Origin: Bdellovibrionales bacterium RIFOXYD12_FULL_39_22
GTDB lineage: Bacteria; Bdellovibrionota; Bacteriovoracia; Bacteriovoracales; Bacteriovoracaceae
NCBI GenBank assembly: GCA_001770205.1
Contig: MEQL01000040.1
Span: forward strand, 39,749 to 103,748
Direction: 5' to 3'
DNA: 64,000 nucleotides
Shown: positions 8,784 through 17,903 of the stretch, piece after piece
Numbering within the stretch: position 1 is the first letter of the stretch
Layout: each line of letters opens with the position of its first letter
The notes under the pieces: generated by a model
The model's input: only the letters and a program-made list of their open reading frames with translations
Database searches by the model: none
What the model was told of the DNA's origin: nothing
Program-made: the position numbers and the translations under genes

Positions 8784-9722
8784 TTATTTTTTTGCGTTGA
8801 TGGTTGCCAGGCATTTTGAGGTAGTGGCCTTACCAAGTTTATTTAAAATAAAGCGAGAGGCAACTGCTAGCTTATTTAAATCAACACCGGTGTTAATCTT
8901 GGAACTTTCTAACATAAAAACTAAATCTTCGGTGGCCAAATTACCAGGTGCCCCGGGAGCATATGGGCATCCACCCAATCCCCCAGAGGATGAATCAAAT
9001 TTACTAATTCCATGCTGGAGACTGACAAAAACATTGGCCAAAGCTTGTCCACGAGAGTCATGAAAATGCATGGCAAATTTAGCAAGGTCAAAATTAAGTT
9101 TAAGTTCATTTAAGAGTTTATTTACTTCCATGGGGGTGGCCACTCCAATGGTATCACCCAACGATATTTCATAAGCACCTAGAGTAAAAAGTTTTTTGAT
9201 TACCTTTTTTAGAGTAGAAATCTTAGTCTTGCCCTCGTAAGGGCAACCAAAAACAGTAGAGATATACCCCCGCACTTTGCACCGATGCTTTTTTGCTAGC
9301 TGAGTAATTGGAATAAAACGGGTAAATGACTCATCAATGCTGGCATTGATGTTATGGCGATTAAAACTCTCTGAGGTGGCGGTAAAAATGGCCACTTCAG
9401 AAACCTTGGAAGCAATGGCCGCCTGCATTCCCTTGGCGTTAGGAATAAGAACAGGAAGATTTATAGAATTGCCAAAAGCAGACTGGAGTTTTGCCAGTAG
9501 ATATGCGGCATCGGCCATTTGTGGTACGCGATCTGGGCGTACGAAGCTAGTTACTTCGATATTTTTAAGGCCTGCAGCAACTAAAAGTGAAATGTAATTA
9601 AATTTATCCTCGCTACTAAGCAGCAGACTTTCATTTTGCAGGCCATCTCTTGGCCCAACTTCAATAATTTTAACTTTTCTAGGAAGTGAGAATTTTACTG
9701 GCCTGGCGGTACCTGATGACAT
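8784..9722 (-). CDS. Hydroxymethylglutaryl-CoA lyase
   Basis: Cleaves HMG-CoA to acetoacetate and acetyl-CoA, the last step of leucine breakdown. The 312-residue TIM-barrel protein has the DRE-TIM motif EVGPRDGLQNE, VTSFVRPDRVPQMAD, metal-binding histidines in FAMHFHDSRGQALAN, and the conserved-cysteine loop GGLGGCPYAPGAPGNLATED. Length matches bacterial lyases. It begins 2 bp after the carboxylase alpha-subunit stop. This enzyme competes with the convergently encoded HMG-CoA reductase for the same substrate, so relative expression of the two operons should decide the fate of HMG-CoA. Confidence 0.94.
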   Translation of the reverse strand: MSSGTARPVKFSLPRKVKIIEVGPRDGLQNESLLLSSEDKFNYISLLVAAGLKNIEVTSFVRPDRVPQMADAAYLLAKLQSAFGNSINLPVLIPNAKGMQAAIASKVSEVAIFTATSESFNRHNINASIDESFTRFIPITQLAKKHRCKVRGYISTVFGCPYEGKTKISTLKKVIKKLFTLGAYEISLGDTIGVATPMEVNKLLNELKLNFDLAKFAMHFHDSRGQALANVFVSLQHGISKFDSSSGGLGGCPYAPGAPGNLATEDLVFMLESSKINTGVDLNKLAVASRFILNKLGKATTSKCLATINAKK

Positions 9723-9724
9723 CT

Positions 9725-11722
9725 CTATTTTTCTAGCTCAATCAGATTTACACCGCCATTAATAACCTCTCCCTCTTTAAAATGGATTTTGGAAATTTTA
9801 CCATCGCCGTTGGCCTTAATAGTGTGCTCCATTTTCATTGCTTCCATGATTAAAAGAGGTTGGTTTTTTGCCACAGCTTCACCTTCTTTAACCAGGATTT
9901 TAAAAATTTTCCCCGGCATGGGAGAGAGCATTCCTCCATGTTCGGCCTCGCCACTTTTTTTGCGTGTGCGTGTTGGAATTTCCATTACTACATCTTTACT
10001 TTGGATAACGGCATGAACCTTGTTAGTTCTTCTGTTTTTGGTCATGGAAACAGTAAAATTTTTCTTCCCATCGTTAATGACTAGTTGATCCCCTAGTGCG
10101 GCCACTTGGCGGAAATTATAGTTTCTATTCATAACAGATAATTGTACTTCACCGTCACTATTTTTTGTAAGCTTGTAATCAACTTCCTCCCCATTAATTA
10201 TAATTTTGCGGCCAACAAAATTGGCGGAGAAACTACCTAGGGTATCCCAAGCAGTAGTGGCCGAGCCACGAGTAGTAGCATTGTAGTTAACGTTGGTATG
10301 GTAAGTTTCTTGTGGGCAGAATAACTGAGAAGAGATGGCCAGAGCGATCTCCTCTCGGCGTAAATCTTTTGGTAACAGTTTATCTTTATTTACTTCCACG
10401 AAGTTGGTGTAGGTAAGGCCATCTTTAAATTCTTTTGTAGAGAGGATACGTTTGAGATAAGCGCGATTAGTTTTTAGGCCCAGAAAGATTACATCATCCA
10501 AAGATACGCCCATTTTATCAATGGCCTGGTTACGAGTTGCCGCATGTACAATCAGTTTTGCCAACATAGGATCAAAATTAACGGTAACTTCATTGCCATC
10601 AATGTATCCGGTGTCCAGGCGAACATTGTTCAATGTAGGTCGGCCTGTTTTTAACACTTTGCCAATGGAGGGAAGAAAATTATTGGCCGGATCTTCCGCG
10701 TAAATACGAACTTCAATGGCGTGTCCTTGTTGAGAAATATCTTCTTGCTTAACAGATAGTATATCTCCCTGGGCCACTTCGATTTGTAGTCGAACCAAAT
10801 CATAACCGGTTACCATCTCGGTAATTGGGTGTTCCACCTGTAAGCGAGTGTTCATTTCTAAAAAGTAGAATTTTCCAGACTGATCCAAGATAAATTCCAT
10901 CGTACCGGCCCCTTCATAGTTGATATAGGAAGTAATCTTGGTGGCCGTAGCGGTAATATCTCGACGAATCTCTGCGGTGAGAGCAGTAGATGGTGTTTCT
11001 TCAATAATTTTTTGATGACGTCGTTGAATAGAACATTCACGTTCAAAAAAATGTAGATGATTGCCATGTTTATCTGACATCATCTGAACTTCAATATGTC
11101 TTGGATTTAAAATATATCTTTCCAGCAAAACGATATCATTACCGAAAGAGTTTTTGGCCTCTCGCTTAGCACTTTCAAGAGAGGATTGAAAATCTGCGGG
11201 ATCATTAACCACGCGCATGCCTTTTCCTCCTCCACCAGCAGAGGCCTTAATCAAAACAGGATAGCCAATTTTATCGGCAGTCTCTTTAAGGAAGTTTGGA
11301 TCTTGGTTGTTTCCATGGTATCCAGGGATTAAGGGTACGCCGATTTTTTCAACAGTTTCCTTGGAAGTTTTTTTATCTCCCATTATGCGCATTGATTCGG
11401 GAGAAGGGCCAATAAAGATAATTCCCGCTTCCGTTACTTTCTTTGCGAAAGTGGGGTTTTCAGAAAGAAAACCATAACCAGGATGAATGGCGTCTACTTT
11501 TTGCTCCAAAGCAATTTTTACAATTAGTTCTTGATTAAGGTAGGTTTGCGAGAGTGGGCCTTGTCCTAAACAGATAGAAAAATCACCTGAAAAGGTGTGG
11601 GGTAATCCTATTTCATCTTCAGTGTAAATGGTTACAGTTTTAATGCCCATTTCTCGACAGGTATTGATAACGCGAATGGCAATTTCGCCACGGTTGGCAA
11701 TTAAAATTTTGCTAATTTTCAT
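9725..11722 (-). CDS. Methylcrotonyl-CoA carboxylase, biotin-containing alpha subunit
   Basis: Carries the biotin carboxylase and biotin carrier functions of a heteromeric acyl-CoA carboxylase. The 665 residues contain the N-terminal ISKILIANRGEIAIRV, the ATP-grasp glycine loop KASAGGGGKGMRV, RECSIQRRHQKIIEE, EMNTRLQVEHPITEMVTG, and a C-terminal carrier domain with the biotinyl lysine in IMEAMKMEHTI. The size and the linker before the carrier fit methylcrotonyl- and related carboxylase alpha chains. Neighbouring methylglutaconyl-CoA hydratase and HMG-CoA lyase genes make 3-methylcrotonyl-CoA the likely substrate. The ATG overlaps the upstream hydratase stop by 11 bp. Confidence 0.9.
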   Translation of the reverse strand: MKISKILIANRGEIAIRVINTCREMGIKTVTIYTEDEIGLPHTFSGDFSICLGQGPLSQTYLNQELIVKIALEQKVDAIHPGYGFLSENPTFAKKVTEAGIIFIGPSPESMRIMGDKKTSKETVEKIGVPLIPGYHGNNQDPNFLKETADKIGYPVLIKASAGGGGKGMRVVNDPADFQSSLESAKREAKNSFGNDIVLLERYILNPRHIEVQMMSDKHGNHLHFFERECSIQRRHQKIIEETPSTALTAEIRRDITATATKITSYINYEGAGTMEFILDQSGKFYFLEMNTRLQVEHPITEMVTGYDLVRLQIEVAQGDILSVKQEDISQQGHAIEVRIYAEDPANNFLPSIGKVLKTGRPTLNNVRLDTGYIDGNEVTVNFDPMLAKLIVHAATRNQAIDKMGVSLDDVIFLGLKTNRAYLKRILSTKEFKDGLTYTNFVEVNKDKLLPKDLRREEIALAISSQLFCPQETYHTNVNYNATTRGSATTAWDTLGSFSANFVGRKIIINGEEVDYKLTKNSDGEVQLSVMNRNYNFRQVAALGDQLVINDGKKNFTVSMTKNRRTNKVHAVIQSKDVVMEIPTRTRKKSGEAEHGGMLSPMPGKIFKILVKEGEAVAKNQPLLIMEAMKMEHTIKANGDGKISKIHFKEGEVINGGVNLIELEK

Positions 11723-12515
11723 AGTTGATCCACCTCGGTTGACTCTTATTTAATAATGAATTCATCCCTTCTTGCCCCTCTTGTGATATTCTGGCAAGAG
11801 AAATTGCTTGGCAGGTATAATCTCTAATCTCTTCTCTGTTTTTATTTGATTTTACCTTTTTAATTAATTTTTTAGCATTAGTGGTTGCGGATGGGCCGGC
11901 CTTTAAAAATTCCACAATAATCTCTTCTGCTTTTGCAGTAAGCTCGCTGCTTGCCACTACTTGATGAATGAGTCCCATAGTTTGAGCGCGGGCCGGAGAG
12001 AAGAGTTCGCCCGATAAAAAAGTTGCGCGAGCGTTGCTTTCTCCTATTTTTGCTATTACATATGGGGAGATAACCGCTGGTAAAAGGCCTAGACGAACTT
12101 CCGTAAAACCAAAACGGGCCGCTTCAGATGCCAAAGCGTAATCGCAGACGGAGACCAGTCCCGCGCCACCACCCAAAGCTGCTCCATTAATTTTTCCGAT
12201 TACGGGGCAGTTACAGTTGTTTACTGCCTCAAACATGGCCGCAAGTTTTTGACTGTCTTGGTAGTTTTCCTCTTGGGTATATTTGGCCATGCTTTTCATC
12301 CAATTAAGATCTGCTCCCGCACAAAAAGATTTCCCCGCCCCAGTTATTACGACTAGGCGCGTATTGAGGCCATTATTAATGGATTCAAAGAGTTCCGTCA
12401 ACTCAGAAATCAACTGATCGTTGAACGCATTATGTATATCGGGACGGTTTAAGGTGATTGTTAAAACACCTCGCTTATCTCGATTTTCCAAAAAAAGTTT
12501 TTCTTTTGCACCCAC
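11712..12515 (-). CDS. Methylglutaconyl-CoA hydratase (crotonase family, LiuC/AUH-like)
   Basis: Hydrates 3-methylglutaconyl-CoA to HMG-CoA. The 267-residue crotonase has LNRPDIHNAFNDQLI, the oxyanion-hole segments GKSFCAGADLNWMKSMA and INGAALGGGAGLVSVCDYALA, and FGFTEVRLGLLPAVISPYV with the catalytic-glutamate position. NWMK after GADL and AVISPYV are usual in the LiuC/AUH group. The GTG start follows a gggggag site 6 bp upstream; no better ATG exists. It sits between the two carboxylase subunit genes, the usual liu-type order. Its product HMG-CoA is both the lyase substrate and the substrate of the reductase encoded convergently at 2492. Confidence 0.9.
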   Translation of the reverse strand: MGAKEKLFLENRDKRGVLTITLNRPDIHNAFNDQLISELTELFESINNGLNTRLVVITGAGKSFCAGADLNWMKSMAKYTQEENYQDSQKLAAMFEAVNNCNCPVIGKINGAALGGGAGLVSVCDYALASEAARFGFTEVRLGLLPAVISPYVIAKIGESNARATFLSGELFSPARAQTMGLIHQVVASSELTAKAEEIIVEFLKAGPSATTNAKKLIKKVKSNKNREEIRDYTCQAISLARISQEGQEGMNSLLNKSQPRWINYEN

Positions 12516-12538
12516 AGGAAACTCCCCCTTTTGGCCAT

Positions 12539-14161
12539 CTACATACGGAAAATACCCCAGCTACAATCTTCTATTTCGCTGTTTAGCGAAGCGGCCAGCG
12601 CTAGACCTAAAATATCCCGGGTCTGTGCGGGATCGATGATTCCATCATCCCACAAGCGGGCAGTAGAGTAGTATGGATGGCCCTCTTTTTCATATTTTTC
12701 TAAAATGGGTTTTTCAAATTCGCGCTTTTCTTCAGCATTCATTTCTGATTTCTTTTTACTCTTCAAATTTTCTTGGCGCACGGTAGAAAGTACTCCAGCT
12801 GCTTGCTCTCCTCCCATTACGGAGATACGAGCATTAGGCCACATCCATAAAAAACGAGGATCGTATGCCCGGCCGCACATTCCGTAATTGCCAGCGCCAA
12901 AGGAGCCACCAATGATGACGGTAAGTTTGGGCACGTTGGCGGTAGATACGGCCGTAACCATCTTTGCCCCATGTTTGGCAATTCCTTCCGCTTCATATTT
13001 GCGGCCGACCATAAAACCAGTGATGTTTTGTAAAAAAATCAGAGGAATTTTTCGCATGCCACATAACTCAATAAAATGTGCACCTTTAACGGCAGATTCG
13101 GAAAATAAAATTCCGTTGTTGGCCACAATGCCTACTTGATGGCCATGAATACGAGCAAAGGCACAAACTAAAGTAGTTCCATATTTTTCTTTGAATTCAT
13201 GAAATTCAGAACCATCTACTAGACGACAAATAATTTCTCGAACATCGTAAGGGATTTTGGTATCTTTAGGTACTATGCCGTAGATTTCATCTGGTGAGTA
13301 GAGGGGGGGGGCGAAGGGGTTAGTCTCCTTCTGGCGTTTTAAGCTACCCTGTGATTTATAATTTAAATTCTCAATAATGTTGCGAGTAATCATGAGTGCG
13401 TCTTCTTCTGTTTCTGCAAAGTGATCGGCCACTCCAGATTCTTGCGTATGCACTCGTGCTCCACCTAAATCTTCGGCATTAACTTCTTCTCCGGTGGCCG
13501 CTTTTACTAACGGTGGACCGGCCAAAAAGATAGTTCCATTCCCTTTAACGATGACTGATTCGTCGGACATCGCTGGAACGTAGGCACCACCGGCCGTGCA
13601 GGAGCCAAGCACTACTGCAATTTGAGGAATACCTTTGGAGGACATTTGCGCTTGATTATAAAAAATGCGGCCAAAGTGTTCTTTATCAGGGAAAACTTCA
13701 TCTTGCATAGGGAGAAATGCACCTCCGGAGTCGACAAGGTAGATGCAGGGCAAGCGATTTTCGAGGGCAATTTCTTGGGCGCGTAAATGTTTTTTGACGG
13801 TCATGGGGAAGTAAGTTCCACCTTTAACGGTGGCATCATTGGCCACAAACATACACTCCACTCCATGCACTCTACCAATACCACAAACGATTCCTGCCGA
13901 AGGAACATCTTCAGGATACAACCCATAAGCGGCCATTGGAGATAATTCTAAAAAGGGAGTCCCCTCATCAATAATGCGTTCAATACGTTCGCGAGGTAAA
14001 AACTTACCGCGCTTGTGGTGGCGCTCAATATATTCCGTGCCTCCGGCCTCTTTGACTGATTCTATTTTGGCCATCAAATCTTTGCGTAAATTTAGATTAA
14101 AGGCGCGGTTTTTCTTAAATTCGTCGGAATGAATATCAACTTGGGAGTTAAACTGATCCAT
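12539..14161 (-). CDS. Methylcrotonyl-CoA carboxylase, carboxyltransferase beta subunit
   Basis: Transfers CO2 from biotin to 3-methylcrotonyl-CoA. The 540-residue length and motifs fit the LiuB/MCCB type: [91 protein letters not shown], and the C-terminal [24 protein letters not shown] with [17 protein letters not shown]. It is the first gene of the leucine operon; 23 bp separate it from the hydratase. No isovaleryl-CoA dehydrogenase or branched-chain acyl-CoA-forming genes are in the window, so the earlier steps must be elsewhere. The 258 bp upstream region is shared with the divergent gene at 14420. Confidence 0.94.
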   Translation of the reverse strand: MDQFNSQVDIHSDEFKKNRAFNLNLRKDLMAKIESVKEAGGTEYIERHHKRGKFLPRERIERIIDEGTPFLELSPMAAYGLYPEDVPSAGIVCGIGRVHGVECMFVANDATVKGGTYFPMTVKKHLRAQEIALENRLPCIYLVDSGGAFLPMQDEVFPDKEHFGRIFYNQAQMSSKGIPQIAVVLGSCTAGGAYVPAMSDESVIVKGNGTIFLAGPPLVKAATGEEVNAEDLGGARVHTQESGVADHFAETEEDALMITRNIIENLNYKSQGSLKRQKETNPFAPPLYSPDEIYGIVPKDTKIPYDVREIICRLVDGSEFHEFKEKYGTTLVCAFARIHGHQVGIVANNGILFSESAVKGAHFIELCGMRKIPLIFLQNITGFMVGRKYEAEGIAKHGAKMVTAVSTANVPKLTVIIGGSFGAGNYGMCGRAYDPRFLWMWPNARISVMGGEQAAGVLSTVRQENLKSKKKSEMNAEEKREFEKPILEKYEKEGHPYYSTARLWDDGIIDPAQTRDILGLALAASLNSEIEDCSWGIFRM

Positions 14162-14254
14162 TTGTTTGCCCTTTTATAAATTAAATTTTTTCAAAAGCTA
14201 GCACATTGGGCCATTTTAGAAAAGAACAATTAATTCGGCCGGTTGTCGATAGTT

Positions 14255-14283
14255 TTGACAGTTGTTATACTTTTATCTATTTT
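14255..14283 (+). promoter_or_regulatory. Possible sigma-70-type promoter
   Basis: TTGACA at 14255-14260, a 17-bp spacer, then TATTTT at 14278-14283. It points at the small acidic protein gene at 14420 and would leave a leader of roughly 130 nt. The -35 is perfect and the -10 matches four of six positions. The rest of the 14162-14419 gap is AT-rich and shows no gene; the promoter for the divergent carboxylase operon should also lie there but I could not pick hexamers for it. Confidence 0.4.
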
Positions 14284-14419
14284 GATTTCAACTTGCATCT
14301 AATTTGCCAATTAACTTACTGATTTTCAAGATATTATTGTTGATCGGTTTGGTCTGTCCATTGCAAAGAAAGTAGTAGCGGTTTCTGATTAGCTTAATTT
14401 GGCCAATGAGGAAATAAAA

Positions 14420-14749
14420 ATGGAGAATAACAATAGTAGCGATAATTCTTTTGGCGACAAGGTGGTTGATATCACCCGGACTAGGATTAATTTGAAGCAG
14501 TTATTGGCCGAAAAAGATCCAATAGAGGAGCTTTTAAATGAATTTCCAGATGCAAAAGATGAAGATGAAAATGTTGATGATGTAGGGGGCGAGTTAGTAG
14601 AAAAAAAAATAGAGAGATTTTGTGATAGCAAGCACGGACGGCCAACAACTGCCGGTGAGCAATTAGAGAGAGATTTGCTGTTTTTGGAAGAAACCATTAG
14701 AAGGATAAATTACTACATTGATGAAATAGAAACATCGCTGTTAGACTAG
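14420..14749 (+). CDS. Small acidic hypothetical protein
   Basis: Unrecognised 109-residue cytoplasmic protein. The ATG at 14420 follows gaggaa 7 bp upstream; an in-frame TTG at 14399 has no site. Composition is acidic, with a run of Asp/Glu in the middle (FPDAKDEDENVDDVGGE), then a basic-containing segment (DSKHGRPTTAGEQLE). The C-terminal 40 residues (ERDLLFLEETIRRINYYIDE) form a heptad-like amphipathic helix. There are no cysteines other than one and no signal peptide. It stands alone between divergent and convergent genes. Function cannot be inferred; the helix suggests oligomerisation or partner binding. Confidence 0.6.
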   Translation: MENNNSSDNSFGDKVVDITRTRINLKQLLAEKDPIEELLNEFPDAKDEDENVDDVGGELVEKKIERFCDSKHGRPTTAGEQLERDLLFLEETIRRINYYIDEIETSLLD

Positions 14750-14781
14750 GCTCAAACATCTAAAAAACAAATTGTAATTAA

Positions 14782-14958
14782 TTATCGGCCACCACCGCCA
14801 CCGGGAGGTTTGTCGCCACCGGGACTAGTTCCGCCACCTTCGTTGATTGGGTGGCTTGTGGTATGATCACGAGTGGGAGATGCCACAGCTGCACTGCTAT
14901 AGACGGCCACAAAGGTTGCCAGAGAAAGCATTAATAGCGTAAAAAATATTCTTCCCAT
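14782..14958 (-). CDS. Small exported Gly/Pro-rich protein
   Basis: A 58-residue protein starting at the ATG at 14958, which follows a strong aggag site 8 bp upstream; the longer in-frame extension to 15060 lacks one. The N-terminus MGRIFFTLLMLSLATFVAVY followed by SSAAVASP is a clear Sec signal peptide with an AVA-like cleavage site. The mature part is only about 30 residues: DHTTSHPINEGGGTSPGGDK then a glycine run ending in Arg. Such short glycine/proline tails are disordered. Role unknown. It is convergent with the gene at 14420 and diverges from the cytochrome cluster. Confidence 0.6.
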   Translation of the reverse strand: MGRIFFTLLMLSLATFVAVYSSAAVASPTRDHTTSHPINEGGGTSPGGDKPPGGGGGR

Positions 14959-15197
14959 ACATTTTCTCCTAGTAGCTTCTTCCCCAAGGTTCGAAATGGA
15001 AAAATGCCATTGCGAACGAATAAGGGAATTGACAATAAATTGATAGCATGGGCCATTCATTTCGTAAAGCCTTTAGTCGCAGTTTAATGAATTGTGAAGT
15101 TAAAGAGAAAAAAAAATTAACGGGTAGACAGAATAAGTTAGTTATTATATTTATTTGTACCAATAATTCACTATTTATGTTTTGGCAGGCCTCGTAA

Positions 15198-16424
15198 GTG
15201 ACAAGCTACAGTTTGATTTTTTTAAAAATTTTCTTACTTTTCATTCTTTCTGGAGAGATTTTTGCCCTCTATTCACTAAAATCGACGGCATCTAGTGGTT
15301 ACTATCGCGATCGTAAAAACCTTGACCACGTCACGACTTTTTTTGATTTTCAATACCATTACCTGGATAAAAGTGGTGTGGAAGGCTTTCTTGATTTGGG
15401 GTTAAATAATAATTTCTTACAGGATACGTGGGGAGTTTATCCACAGCAATTTAATATCAACGTGCCACTGGATAATGGGGTGAAAAATGCCCCATACTAC
15501 AAGTCTAGAATCATCGTTGGCCGGCAGCTTTTAACCGAAGGTTTTGAAGTAGATCTGTTAGATGGATTGATGTTGCCATACTATTTTTCGGCCGATGTCG
15601 GAGTAATCAGCTACGCCGGAGTATTACATGTGCTTGAACAGGCTCGAATTGTTACCTCCGATCAGATATACGGAACTTCACTACTCCTTAGAAAATGGGA
15701 TTTAACTACCAAGATGGGGCCTGTCATAAAAAGCAGAGAAGGAAGTGAGCGATTTTTAGGCCACATGTCGGTGATGAAAGATTTTGGAGAAACTTTTTTA
15801 TCTCCAATTATTTTTGTCAAAACCCAATTCGACTTGGGAGAGATGGAGCACGATCAGAGTTTGGCCGAAGCGCAACTTTTTTACAAAAAATTTCAAGGCG
15901 TACTTTCTTACTCCTCGCGGCGGCCAGATCGACTGTTACGGCCGGAGCGTAATTTTATCTACTCGTTGGTTGCCATTGATAATCAGGAGAGTGTTGGGAC
16001 GGCAATTTCTTGGGATAATGAGCGTGATCTTACTTTAGGCCATAAGGTGAATGTGGTTAACTTCACATCATCTAAAGGAAAAGAGAGTGGCATGATTCAG
16101 GAGTTAAATGGTGACTGGAGGAAAGGGGCGCAAAAAATTTCACCGTTTTTAACTATGATTTCCTCTTTTGGAGGGGAATATTATCAGGGTGGGGCAAATT
16201 ATATTTACGTTGTGGATGATTTTCGAGAAGTTAATGTGGAATTTGATGTGGCCAGATGTGATAAGATTAACGGTATTGAGGCGTGGTTGTACCACTCTCA
16301 AGTCGGTATGAATTACAATTTTTGGAAGAGATGGAAAGCTCTTCTATCTGTAGAGGGAGAACGCAATCATCTTTTTGATTTTAATTTAAAGGCCGTGGTA
16401 TATGTCACATATTTTCAATATTAG
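15198..16424 (+). CDS. Predicted outer-membrane beta-barrel protein of the multihaem cluster
   Basis: A 408-residue protein from a GTG start. A hydrophobic signal sequence (YSLIFLKIFLLFILSGEIFA) is followed by mostly beta segments of alternating polar and aromatic residues (HVTTFFDFQYHYLDKSGVEG; VNVEFDVARC) and an aromatic C-terminus (VVYVTYFQY) as in outer-membrane barrels. It contains no CxxCH. It is the first gene of a run of six multihaem cytochromes and overlaps the next by 23 bp. By analogy with porin-cytochrome conduits (MtrB, OmbB) it may house a cytochrome across the outer membrane; I see no specific motif proving homology, so this is contextual. Confidence 0.7.
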   Translation: MTSYSLIFLKIFLLFILSGEIFALYSLKSTASSGYYRDRKNLDHVTTFFDFQYHYLDKSGVEGFLDLGLNNNFLQDTWGVYPQQFNINVPLDNGVKNAPYYKSRIIVGRQLLTEGFEVDLLDGLMLPYYFSADVGVISYAGVLHVLEQARIVTSDQIYGTSLLLRKWDLTTKMGPVIKSREGSERFLGHMSVMKDFGETFLSPIIFVKTQFDLGEMEHDQSLAEAQLFYKKFQGVLSYSSRRPDRLLRPERNFIYSLVAIDNQESVGTAISWDNERDLTLGHKVNVVNFTSSKGKESGMIQELNGDWRKGAQKISPFLTMISSFGGEYYQGGANYIYVVDDFREVNVEFDVARCDKINGIEAWLYHSQVGMNYNFWKRWKALLSVEGERNHLFDFNLKAVVYVTYFQY

Positions 16425-17052
16425 GTTTTCTTCTAAAGTTATACTTTTCTGGACATTATTGTTCGGATGGGGGTTGTTGTCGTTTGCTAGCGATAAGGAC
16501 AAGGATAAAGATAATGAACTCGGCTACAGCGTAAAGGATCCGAAGTTAAAATTGCCATTGGAAAAGTTATATTCCCATGGGCATCATGCTTTATATTTTG
16601 AAAATTTAGGCGTTAAGTGTAATGATTGTCATAATTTTTCCATTAAATCAGATAGTGGCCCTTTAGCTCCTCTGGTGAATATTCGAGCGCTGAAGTCGAA
16701 CAAAAAAACCTGTCATGAATGCCATCTTGGGCAAATTTCTATTCCGAGACGTAACCAATGTTCGCTCTGTCACGATGATATTGCGGTATTGATGCCAAAA
16801 GATCATAAGATTAACTGGAAAAACAGACATGGGGTAAAGGCCCAGTTTGACGGAGATGCATGTAAGCAATGTCATCAACAAAATGAGTGTTCGGCATGTC
16901 ACATGCGAAGAGATAATATGAATCCCCGCGTACATAGAGGAAATTTTAGATACATGCACTCGATAGAGGCACGGGCCACTCCGGCCAGCTGTGTTAGTTG
17001 TCATCAATCACAAAGTTTTTGCAATGATTGTCATATAGGGAAGAGAAATTGA
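16402..17052 (+). CDS. Heptahaem c-type cytochrome, periplasmic
   Basis: A 216-residue protein with an N-terminal hydrophobic segment (VILFWTLLFGWGLLSFAS) acting as signal peptide, then a charged DKDKDKDNE stretch. Seven CxxCH motifs follow: CNDCH, CHECH, CSLCH, CKQCH, CSACH, CVSCH and CNDCH. Additional histidines (HGHHAL, NRHGVK, RVHRGN, YMHSIE) could supply distal ligands, giving bis-histidine low-potential haems. No enzyme domain is recognisable, so an electron carrier is the best description. The gene starts inside the barrel gene and its TGA overlaps the next ATG. Confidence 0.9.
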   Translation: MSHIFNIRFSSKVILFWTLLFGWGLLSFASDKDKDKDNELGYSVKDPKLKLPLEKLYSHGHHALYFENLGVKCNDCHNFSIKSDSGPLAPLVNIRALKSNKKTCHECHLGQISIPRRNQCSLCHDDIAVLMPKDHKINWKNRHGVKAQFDGDACKQCHQQNECSACHMRRDNMNPRVHRGNFRYMHSIEARATPASCVSCHQSQSFCNDCHIGKRN

Positions 17053-17333
17053 TGAGCAAGATATTAATTTTATCATTGATGTTTGGTTTGTTGATCAGTT
17101 GTGGCCAGGATCGACAGTTGGAAGTTTATGATCAAATGCAAGAGTGCAATTTAGATTTAACAGAGAGTAATCATGCCCATGGATGGCAGCAGACAGACTG
17201 TTTTTATTGTCACGTTATGGAGAATATTCATCAGGCAGATCAGCAAGGATGTGGAATAGTGGTTGCCGGAGAAATGACTGATGAGCTTAGTGATTGTCTT
17301 TCTTCTTGTCATGGCCAGAATGGAGTTGAATAA
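17052..17333 (+). CDS. Small cytochrome-like lipoprotein with CxxCH and CxxxCH
   Basis: A 93-residue product starting at an ATG that overlaps the previous stop (TGATG). The signal LILSLMFGLLISCGQ ends in a lipobox-like LISC, so the protein is probably a lipoprotein. It has one canonical haem motif (CFYCH) and, near the C-terminus, CLSSCH, which has three residues between the cysteines. Further cysteines (ECNLD, GCGIV) may form a disulfide. The non-canonical site may or may not bind haem. Position inside a multihaem operon supports an electron-transfer or assembly role. Confidence 0.75.
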   Translation: MSKILILSLMFGLLISCGQDRQLEVYDQMQECNLDLTESNHAHGWQQTDCFYCHVMENIHQADQQGCGIVVAGEMTDELSDCLSSCHGQNGVE

Positions 17334-17903
17334 GTGAAGTTTAATTTTAAAAGATGTCTTTATTTTTTTCTATCACTTTTGGTGCTTGTTGGTGGAATTT
17401 CAGCGCAAACTTTTAAACGACTTGATCCACATGGTAGTCCAGAAATGAATTTAATGCATGCGTCGGTGCAAGCGGAAAACATGTGCTTGATCTGTCATTC
17501 CTACGATACCGGTAAAAAAGGAGAAGATATTAGGACGTTCGAATATAATGGACATAAAATGGTGTTTTCGTTGACAACGTTACCAAATGCGATTGAGCGT
17601 TGCTCTTCTTGTCATAGTGGGATGCCTCATAGCGGATTGGTTGAACATCTCGGTGCTGATTTGTCAAAATTAAAGATTGGAGTGAAAGGGAAAGTTGACT
17701 GTCTTAGCTGTCATCGACCACATAGGGCAAAGATAGTAACTGAGGAGGATAAACGCAAGATAGCTGTCAGAGCAAAAGTGCCATTTGTGTTCAAAAAGCG
17801 TGGAAATTTAACTTTGCCTGCAGGAATGATAGAGCGACGCAACAGTACGGCCATGTTAAGACGGGAGTGTGTTGATTGTCATACGAAGGATAATTTATTA
17901 TGA
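17334..17903 (+). CDS. Tetrahaem c-type cytochrome, exported
   Basis: A 189-residue protein from a GTG directly after the previous stop. The Sec signal is MKFNFKRCLYFFLSLLVLVG with cleavage near ISAQT. Four haem sites: CLICH, CSSCH, CLSCH and CVDCH, with extra histidines (HASVQAE, NGHKMV, MPHSGLVEHL, RPHRAK) available as distal ligands. The protein has no other domain that I recognise. It overlaps the 12-haem gene by 4 bp. Likely a periplasmic electron shuttle within the cluster. Confidence 0.88.
   Translation: MKFNFKRCLYFFLSLLVLVGGISAQTFKRLDPHGSPEMNLMHASVQAENMCLICHSYDTGKKGEDIRTFEYNGHKMVFSLTTLPNAIERCSSCHSGMPHSGLVEHLGADLSKLKIGVKGKVDCLSCHRPHRAKIVTEEDKRKIAVRAKVPFVFKKRGNLTLPAGMIERRNSTAMLRRECVDCHTKDNLL

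Noticed and set aside
15150..15197. Sigma-54 promoter (ttggcagg...) before the cytochrome cluster
   Set aside because: The GG and GC elements are not at the required 10-bp spacing and the sequence lies at the start codon.
16490..16530. Tandem repeat encoding DKDKDKD
   Set aside because: A short low-complexity linker after the signal peptide, not a structured repeat or CRISPR unit. No CRISPR array is seen in the window.
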